Positions 57,591 to 64,000 of a stretch of 64,000 bases of DNA are shown here, in pieces; position 1 is the stretch's first letter, and each line of letters opens with the position of its first letter. Origin of the DNA: Euryodendron excelsum (Eukaryota; Streptophyta; Magnoliopsida; Ericales; Pentaphylacaceae). The stretch covers positions 24,087,001-24,151,000 of the forward strand of contig CM065389.1 in NCBI GenBank assembly GCA_033060915.1. Direction: 5' to 3'. The position numbers and the translations under genes were made by a program. The notes below the pieces were generated by a model. That model was not told the DNA's origin. It did no database searches and was given only the letters and a program-made list of their open reading frames with translations.

Positions 57591-58768
57591 TATGATTACA
57601 CTCCAAAAATGTAATCTCAATCCCCTAATTAATGGATTGTCAGCTCTAGTTTAGATATTAGACTAGTAGTTTATCTTTAAATTGTCCTAAATAGTCTTTT
57701 GATCTAATTGCAGGGAATGAAGCTTAATTATAGAAAAAGGGCCAAAAAGTGCAGCACCGAGTGATAACCGAGTGATAGCTGAGCGCTCAATCGAGCGAAC
57801 ACCCCAACTCACTAAGCGCTTGGCCGAGCACTAGCTTAATGCTTGCCTAGCACTCGAACATCGAAAAATGCATCGATTGCTAACTTCAGAGAGTTATTTT
57901 CACCGTTTGAATTAGGAGCGCTAATCGAGTGCTCGTCCAGCACTCGCCTGACAGATTCCTATTTTTGCATTAGTTATAAAAGGCTGTTTTGGGCATTTTT
58001 GAAGGCATCTTTTCATATATCTCTCATTTTTACTTACTTTTCTTAGATTTCTTTGTATATGAGTAGTTTTAGAGAGAGAAACTCTATTTTTTTTTTTTTT
58101 ACTTTCTCTCACTTTTCTTCATTTTTCATGTAACCAAACACTAGATTTACTTCAATGTAATGCAAAATCTTCATTTCTTTATGCTTTCTTCCATGAAATC
58201 TAGTAGCTAATCTTCTACTTAGATACAATTGTGAAGATCTATCAAGGATCTTCAACGATTTCATGAAGTTATATGAATCTTATAGATCTATCTTTAGATT
58301 TCTCTAATTCTACTTAATTGAGTTCTAAATTCATTTGAAAACCTAGATTCATAACCCAATTTGGCAACTCCTATGCACAATTCCTCAATTGGTATAGGGA
58401 TTGCACAAATCTAAGGTTTGTTTCTATGATTCTATCAATTGATTACAATTCTAATCTCAATTAAGTTTGAATTCAAAGTTTTATGGCTTAAATCATCCGA
58501 ATCAAGGATCCACTAAGTGATCCTTGATTTGAGTTATAACTTCCTCCATTAAAATTCTCATTATGAATTGGTGGATTGAATCAATTGTATTCAAGCTTCT
58601 TTAATTGCACTGAAATCTAGATTTATCTTGCTCTAATTGCTTCAATTAGTTATTAATTGCCTTGCATTAGTTTAGTCAATTCAATCTCTCCCAACAACAA
58701 AGGATTTTTGGTTTTCTTTTGCCTAAATACAATTTGCTTAATTGTTGTTCAATTCAAGTTAGTTTAGT

Positions 58769-59057
58769 TGTCACACCCCCATCCCAATTAGACATCATTA
58801 ATGTTATATTAGGTGAGGCATGATCGCATAGAACACAGGGAAATAAACACCATTATTTTATATAACCATGGACCACTATACATAAATATAAATTATATCA
58901 GAGTAAACCATCCCACAATCATGGACATGAAATAGATTAAGCAAGAACATGATGCATCTTGCCTCAAATGATAAATACAAGTTGGACACAAGTTTTTCCT
59001 CTTGAATTCTCTTCTCTCCTCTTCTCTCTTTCTCTATATGTATATATATCTCCTCTA

Positions 59058-59104
<47 letters not shown>

Positions 59105-59517
59105 ATGATGGCAGCCAACAACAACTCTTGACTTCCTCTCTTCATTTTTTTCTTCTTCTCTCTCCCATGATGCTAGGCCACCCATTCTCCACTAGCCTTT
59201 CTTTTTCATTTTCTTTTTCTTTGTCTCCCCACTGACCTTATCCCCCTCTTGTCTTCTCTCTCTTTCTCTCCACCGAAAGCCTATATCTTCCTTCTTGACT
59301 TCTATTGTAACTAGAAGCCAAAATAGATATAAGAGTGTATTTCACACCCTTAGGTATCCTATGCACACAGTCACTAATGACTCCCCATTCAACTCACCAT
59401 CTAACTCACCAATTGCCACATGCAACACACACACACACCCGCATAATTTTAAATACCAATTAACCATGAAATAAATGTAATTTGCTACTTATGAAATTAT
59501 GAGATTAGAGTCTCACA
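58769..59517 (+). mobile_element. 749-bp solo LTR (TGTCACACCCC family)
   Basis: Starts TGTCACACCCC, ends TCTCACA, with perfect 5-bp duplications TTAGT at 58764-58768 and 59518-59522. The uninterrupted 3' LTR of the host element shows the empty site at the matching place (62850). Its start matches the LTR tip at 1846-1902, so it probably belongs to the gypsy family whose pol is at the left edge. Contains a (CT)n run. Confidence 0.92.
59060..59100 (+). repeat. (CT)n microsatellite
   Basis: CTCT run inside the solo LTR. The frames on both strands here translate only the dinucleotide repeat. Confidence 0.95.
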
Positions 59518-59665
59518 TTAGTGATCTCCAAGTGTTGGTAGCCTATGTTTGGCTTGGTCCTCTTAGGAATCGACTCCGGTACTCACCGGATTTGTGCTAC
59601 AATTGCGATACTTGTTCTCTTACGAGAGCTCAATTTTCGAACATCTTTGGAAGCGACTCAAGTTT

Positions 59666-59683
59666 TGGCGCCGTTGCTGGGGA
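59666..59683 (+). promoter_or_regulatory. Primer-binding site, tRNA-Asp type
   Basis: TGGCGCCGTTGCTGGGGA, complementary to the 3' end of plant tRNA-Asp except at one position. Lies five bases after the LTR end. Confidence 0.9.
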
Positions 59684-61600
59684 CCAAAGGCATGAGGTGA
59701 GCACTAAAAAAATTTTGGGTTGAAGAGTGATTAGTGAATTGGAACTCCATCATTTCTACTAGAATGGAGTAATCTACAGCTTAGGCCTTGGGTAACTTCT
59801 TTATGTGAATACCATGTTAGATTTTCGGTCTTTCTTTTTCTAGTTTTGTTTTGTTTGAGTAGCTTAGTTTTCTATTCTTTTTTTTCTTTTTTGTATTATT
59901 GAAATGACTTGTTAGGAACTAATTGGTGGCTTAGATATTGGTGGGTAGGCTAGTGTGCTTTACTTGCTTATTGGTAGTACTATATTTGTATAAGGAGATT
60001 GGAGACTCAGTTGGATTGAAATTGAAATTGCTTGAATTGGTGAAAAGAGTGTTGCATGACTTATACTCATAGTATGATGACCATTTCACTCTTTAATTTT
60101 GATGTTTTGTGGGGTTTTATCTTTAGTCCACATCGATGAGGGGATTACACTCATTGAGCACAAATCATGGATGTAGTTTCATTGTATTAGTCTATACATT
60201 TGTAGCCTTACTTGAGTGGAAATCTTTATCTTGTGAGATTTAGAGCTATACACTTCTTTGAAGAGAAATTACATTCACTCGAGGAGATTTCTTGATTCTT
60301 ATCATTTCAATAGCTTCATAACATTTGCATTTGGCTTATATTCTTTATATTGCCTTTCATGACTCACAGTCACATTCATTCAAGATCTATTTTATGAATG
60401 TTTTTGAAAAATGATTTTAGGCCATCTTTCATCCTTTTTGAGCCATATAATTCTTGTTGTTTTATTCCCTTTGCAACCATGTCTTTTTACCCATTTGATA
60501 TGAGATCTTATTTGAGATGTGATCATTGATGAGATAATTTTTCTCTCTAGTTGAAGAGACACAAACCTTCATTCAATTGAAGCTCATGAAAAAAAATAAA
60601 GAGTTCATTCAATTGAAGCTCATGAAAAAAAACAAAGAGGAGCTATGTTGGTGAAGGTATGCAAAAAGTGTAATAAAGAGAAGTAAAAGAAAAGAAAGAG
60701 ACAATGGAATTGAAAACAAATAAAAAAGAATGGAAAAGAAAGAAAAGAAATAAGAAAAAGGGTTGAAGCCTCAAAGAGGTGAGGAAATGTGTTAGAAAGT
60801 TATAATTGGGAAAAAGAGAAGAATTGCTTTATTAACATTATATGTCTTGATCACACATGTATTGTATACTTTTACCTCTTCCTCCCTTCTATATCTTCCC
60901 TTGATACCTATTGGCTTTCCCTTACAAAGTCCTTTATGATTCAAAGCATGCACTTTATTGGAGATCTTGTTTGAATGTGAGTCATTACTTGTCAATCATG
61001 CTTAGTGATATTTAAGTTTTGAGTATTCTTTCATGAAATTATGCCAAGTTGATACACTTTCATTGTTACTGTTTTTGAAATTTTGATTGCTCTCTTGTAT
61101 AGTATTGCATTTACTCAGTTTTAGAGCTTTCTATTGAGAGGAACCTTATGCTTAATTGTTTGAGAGTGTAAATCGGTAACGATTTGGATCAAGGCTCCAA
61201 GGCTAAGAATGTGTGAGTAGATACTCTTGAGCTACATTGCATGATTCCAACACACACACACATGAATCTCATTTTTATGTTCTTTGTGATGTAGTCTACT
61301 TGCATTAAAATTAGAGATGTTTTGTTGAGATTGCTTTCATATATCTATGCATCATATCTATGCGTCATTCTCATATTGTTCTAAATCTTTGATTGATAAT
61401 TATGAGTCGATGTTTGTGGTTGTCATCACTGTAAGCCTTCATGAGACACCACTCGTCTATTAGGGGTAACCTAAGAGTAAAAGCTTGATGCATAGGCTAA
61501 ATTCATCCATGACTCCTACAAAAATAGAGATTATCTTTTTGTACATACTTGTTTTAATTATAGATTTTGCTAGGGATTAGAAAAAAGCTAAGTTGGGGGG
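59684..61600 (+). mobile_element. Internal region of the non-coding LTR element
   Basis: No coding frame. It contains a 38-bp duplication (TTCATTCAATTGAAGCTCAT, 60568 and 60605) and an A/G-rich zone (60650-60780), and ends in the polypurine tract at 61588-61600. Similar to 1903-3352. Confidence 0.8.
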
Positions 61601-62990
61601 TATGATTATACTAGAAAAGTGTAATCTCAATCATCTAATTAGTGGATTGTTAGCTTTATTTTAGCTGTTAGACTAATATTTTATCCTTAAATTATCATAA
61701 ACATGCCTTTTTGATCTAATTACTGGGAATGGAGCTTAATTATAGAAGAAATGGTCAAAAAGTGTATCATCGAGTGATAACCGAATGATAACTAAATGCT
61801 CGGCCTAGCAATCGCCCAACTCACCGAGCGCTTGACCAACTTATTGAGCGATTGCTACCCAACTCATCGAGAGCTCAATTGAGCACATGCCTAGTGCTCG
61901 CTTGGCACTCAGATGTTGAAAAAATGCTCTAATTGCTAACTTCAGAGAGCTGTTTTCACTATTTATTTTAGGAGCGGTAACCGAGTGTTCGGTCTCTTAG
62001 GCGAGCGCTAACCGAGCGCTCACTCAGGACTCGCCTGATGGATCCCTATTTTTGCATCACCTATAAAAGGTTATTTTTAGTATTTTTGAAGGCATCTTTT
62101 CATATATGTCTCAGTTTTACTTACTTTTCTTAGATTTCTTTATATTATGAGTAGTTTTAGAGAGAGAAACGCTATTTTCCTTTAGTTTCTTGCACTTTTC
62201 TTCATTTTTAATGTAACCAAACACAAGATTTACTTCAATGTAATGCAAGATCTTCATTTGTTTGTGCTTTCTTCCATGAAATCTAGTAGCTAATCTTTTA
62301 CTTAGATGCAAATGTGAAGATCAACAAAGGATCTTCAAGGATTTCAGTAGAGGTATATGAATTTCATAGATTTATCTTTAGATTTCTCTAATTCTACTTA
62401 ATTGAGATCTAGATTAATTTGAAAACCCAGATCATAACCCAATTTGGTAACTCCTATGCACAATTCCTCAATTGGTATAGGTATTGCACAATTTCAAGGT
62501 TTGTCTCTATGATTCTATCATTTGATTACAATTCTAATCTCAATTAAATTTGAATTCAAGGTTTTATGGTCTAAATCTTCCATGTCAAGAATCCATGGAG
62601 TGATCCTTAATTTGATTTATAACTTCCTCTATGGAAATTCTTGTTATGAATTGGTGGATTGAATGAATTGTATCCAAGCCTCTTTAATTACACTTAAATA
62701 TAGCTTTATCTTATTTGAATTGCTTCCATTAGTTGTTAATTTCCTTGCATTAGTTGAGTTAACTCAATCTCTCTCAACAACAAAGGATTTTTTGCTTTCT
62801 TTTTACCTTGATACAATTTGCTTAATCGTTGTTCAATTCAAATTAGTTTAGTGTTCTCCAAGTGTTGGTAGTCGATATTTGACTTTGTCCTTAAGAAAAT
62901 TGACTCCGGTACTCACCAGATTTATACTTCAATTGCGACACCCGTTCTCTTTCGGGAGCTTAATTGCTGAACATCTTTGGAAGTGATTCA
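61601..62990 (+). repeat. 3' LTR of the non-coding element
   Basis: Partner of 57591-59660, uninterrupted; 1390 bp, ends AAGTGATTCA. The frames inside are not genes. Confidence 0.85.
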
Positions 62991-63274
62991 GAACGGCTTG
63001 AGGGATGAGCGGTAACATGAGGGTGTATAGGCTACCCCAATATTGTTATAGCAGTGGCGAAGTGGACCAATAAATTGGTTACTTTATAAAATACTGCAAA
63101 ATAGTACTTTAGAGGATCTGCGCAAGGGCAGAACTTAAAGTGCGAAATCCCCTCGTAGGGATTGGAGATATGGCTTCTACACAAAACTCCGCTACCTACT
63201 CTAGGTGTTACACTTTCATAGCTTATAGCTTAAGAGATTTGTCTGCTAAAAAAACAAATGCTCCCCTATTAGTA

Positions 63275-63373
63275 AGCTTAGATCGAACCTATCCAATTTT
63301 TATAGTGCGATGGTTGGCTATTCATGGACTAGCTATAACTACCCTTTCTTTTTTGGGGTCAATATCAGCAATG
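63275..63373 (+). pseudogene. psbF: psbF-like (cytochrome b559 beta) plastid-derived fragment
   Basis: Frame reads [17 protein letters not shown] and SFLGSISAM, almost the complete 39-residue photosystem II cytochrome b559 beta subunit, including the haem-ligand His in the IHGLA motif. The true start (MTI) is replaced by SL and the C-terminal QFIQR is replaced by RSPHS. Plant mitochondrial genomes commonly hold decayed plastid pieces; this one is not functional. Confidence 0.9.
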
Positions 63374-63546
63374 CGCTCCCCTCATTCTGCCATGAGAACA
63401 AAGAAAGCCGTACTATCTCCTTGTAGCTTTGCCTAGCACCCTTCGGTGCTGTAGTAGGATGGATAGCAAAGCCGCCTTCGGTCCTTCGCTTAGTAAGCCC
63501 CTCTTCGAGCCTCTACTGAATTCCGCTCGCCCCGGTCCTTAGTAGC

Positions 63547-63611
63547 GTTGACAAAGTCAACCTTTGGATGTTGTTGTGACGCTTTGGTTAGGCTCGGTTG
63601 ACTTTGTCAAC
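63547..63611 (+). repeat. Inverted 15-bp pair GTTGACAAAGTCAAC
   Basis: GTTGACAAAGTCAAC (63547-63561) and its reverse complement GTTGACTTTGTCAAC (63597-63611), each also nearly palindromic, with a 35-base spacer; could form a hairpin. Confidence 0.85.
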
Positions 63612-63859
63612 GACACAAGCAAGGAGTTGACAAAGGAGAGCAGCCCCCCTGTTCTTGCTAGAGAGCTTACCGCCCCGCCCTTTATAGTCGCGACTGTTGT
63701 CATGGAAAAAGAGTTTGTTTTCAGAAGCATGCTTAACACAACCTTAGTTTTGATATAATCTACTCTTAGTTTTGAGTAAGGGGATCCATTCTGAAAGATT
63801 CTTCTTTCTCATAAAGGGTCTTACGGTCGGGAGAACTACCTAACTAAAGAAAAATAGTG

Positions 63860-63941
63860 CTCTTTCTAAGAGTAGGCGTGGAGAGCTTTTTGCGGGGAAA
63901 CTTGCAAGTACAGTTTGGGGGGAGGCGGGCGTCGACCCAAC
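63860..63941 (+). other. Group II intron 3' end with domain V, cox2 intron
   Basis: The 34-base domain V lies at 63883-63916: it opens GAGCTTTTTGCGGGGAAACT, contains GCAAGTACAG and closes GTTT, matching the conserved GAGC...GAAA...ACGTACGGTTC-type pattern with an AGC catalytic triad. Domain VI-like sequence follows and the intron ends in AAC (63941), before the cox2 exon. The position matches the cox2 intron known as cox2i373. The 5' end of the intron is not identified in this window. Confidence 0.85.
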
Positions 63942-64000
63942 CTTATGAGTATTCGGACTATAACAGTTCCGATGAACAGTCACTCACTTTTGACAGTTAT
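63942..64000 (+). pseudogene. cox2: cox2 exon start (cytochrome c oxidase subunit 2), cut by window edge
   Basis: Open frame YEYSDYNSSDEQSLTFDSY follows the intron end. This is the start of the soluble CuA-side domain of plant mitochondrial COX2, directly after the intron. Nothing in the short visible part is disrupted. In a nuclear insertion the copy would not be expressed from its own mitochondrial promoter. More than the window shows cannot be said. Confidence 0.88.

Larger units (their letters stand above)
57591..59660 (+). repeat. 5' LTR of the non-coding element (interrupted)
   Basis: Starts TATGATTACACTCC (TG expected; the left copy at 3353 has TGTGATTACAC) and ends AAGCGACTCA. Aligned throughout with 61601-62990. 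Interrupted by the solo LTR at 58769-59517. Contains repeated CGAGCGCT/GAGTGATAACCGAGTG motifs (57760-57950). Confidence 0.85.
57591..62990 (+). mobile_element. Non-coding LTR retrotransposon with tRNA-Asp primer site
   Basis: Two LTRs (57591-59660, with a 754-bp insertion, and 61601-62990) in the same orientation enclose about 1.94 kb. A primer site follows the first LTR and a polypurine tract (AAGCTAAGTTGGGGGG) precedes the second. There is no gag or pol; such elements are called LARDs. The primer type is that of Athila-like gypsy elements. LTRs have diverged visibly, so it is old. A clear target duplication was not found (GAGAA vs GAACG). A second copy lies at 1903-4800. Confidence 0.85.
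63000..64000 (+). other. Mitochondrial DNA segment in the nuclear sequence (NUMT)
   Basis: Base composition changes to balanced and GC-richer, with CTTCGGTCCTTCGCTTAGTA-type sequence typical of plant mitochondrial spacers. It holds a psbF-like piece, the 3' end of a group II intron and the start of a cox2 exon, in one orientation. It begins close to 63000, just after the LTR end, and runs off the window. A chimeric assembly joint is the alternative to a true nuclear insertion. Confidence 0.8.

Noticed and set aside
59002..59235. Frames on both strands across the CT repeat
   Set aside because: Low-complexity translation of (CT)n, within a solo LTR.
57591..62990. Perfect target duplication for the non-coding LTR element
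   Set aside because: Flanks GAGAA (or GAATA) and GAACG do not match well; the right flank may have been altered by the organellar insertion.
63275..63373. Functional psbF gene
   Set aside because: Start codon region and C-terminus are replaced, and the neighbours psbE, psbL and psbJ are absent.
1..64000. tRNA, rRNA or microRNA genes
   Set aside because: No cloverleaf, rRNA block or clear miRNA-like hairpin was recognised by eye. A covariance-model search would be needed to exclude them.

Overview
The window is nuclear DNA of a flowering plant, and essentially all of it that can be identified is transposable-element sequence. Evidence for a plant: Ty1/copia and Ty3/gypsy LTR retrotransposons with plant-type primer sites, an L1-type LINE, CACTA-type DNA transposons, pieces of an auxin response factor (ARF) gene, and at the right edge mitochondrial cox2 with its group II intron. 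No intact host gene was found. Every coding region is broken by stops, frameshifts, deletions or insertions.

Layout. 1-1902: decayed Ty3/gypsy pol (minus), sitting in a non-coding LTR element (1903-4800). 4830-7205: truncated LINE (minus). 7449: a CACTA-type terminus. 8819-9002: a Mutator-type MITE. 9541-9976: a dispersed repeat, copied at 52720-53175. 9977-16063: the 5' part of a copia element (plus) whose LTR carries a solo gypsy LTR (11212-13714) and whose gag is cut by a second CACTA-type terminus at 16064. 18405-22790: a long gypsy LTR followed by a primer-site remnant. 23226-36242: a copia element (minus) split by two large solo gypsy LTRs (23902-28640 and 28968-33458). 37130-40357: tandem arrays and a polypurine tract leading into a very long 3' LTR (40358-51136), which is itself split by a copia element (40881-46344, minus). 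51137-51603: a gag-like remnant. 53254-56981: a complete non-autonomous CACTA element carrying ARF exons. 57591-62990: a non-coding LTR element with tRNA-Asp primer site, whose 5' LTR is split by a 749-bp solo LTR. 63000-64000: organellar DNA (psbF-like piece, end of the cox2 intron, start of a cox2 exon).

The most notable find is the CACTA element at 53254-56981. Between its terminal repeats lie at least five exons of an ARF5/7/19-like gene, in order, on one strand, with introns still present. This points to capture of genomic DNA rather than of a processed transcript. The copy is degenerate.

Five long LTRs (A 11212, B 18405, C 23902, D 28968, E 40358) belong to one superfamily. All start TGTAA(A/G)CACC on their own strand, end in GGCGC-A/G-ACA or a close variant, and carry a TATAAATA-like box. 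I read them as Tat/Ogre-like Ty3/gypsy from LTR length, 3' tandem arrays and the primer-site remnant; no coding domain confirms this. Target-site duplications found by eye allow the order of several insertions to be read.
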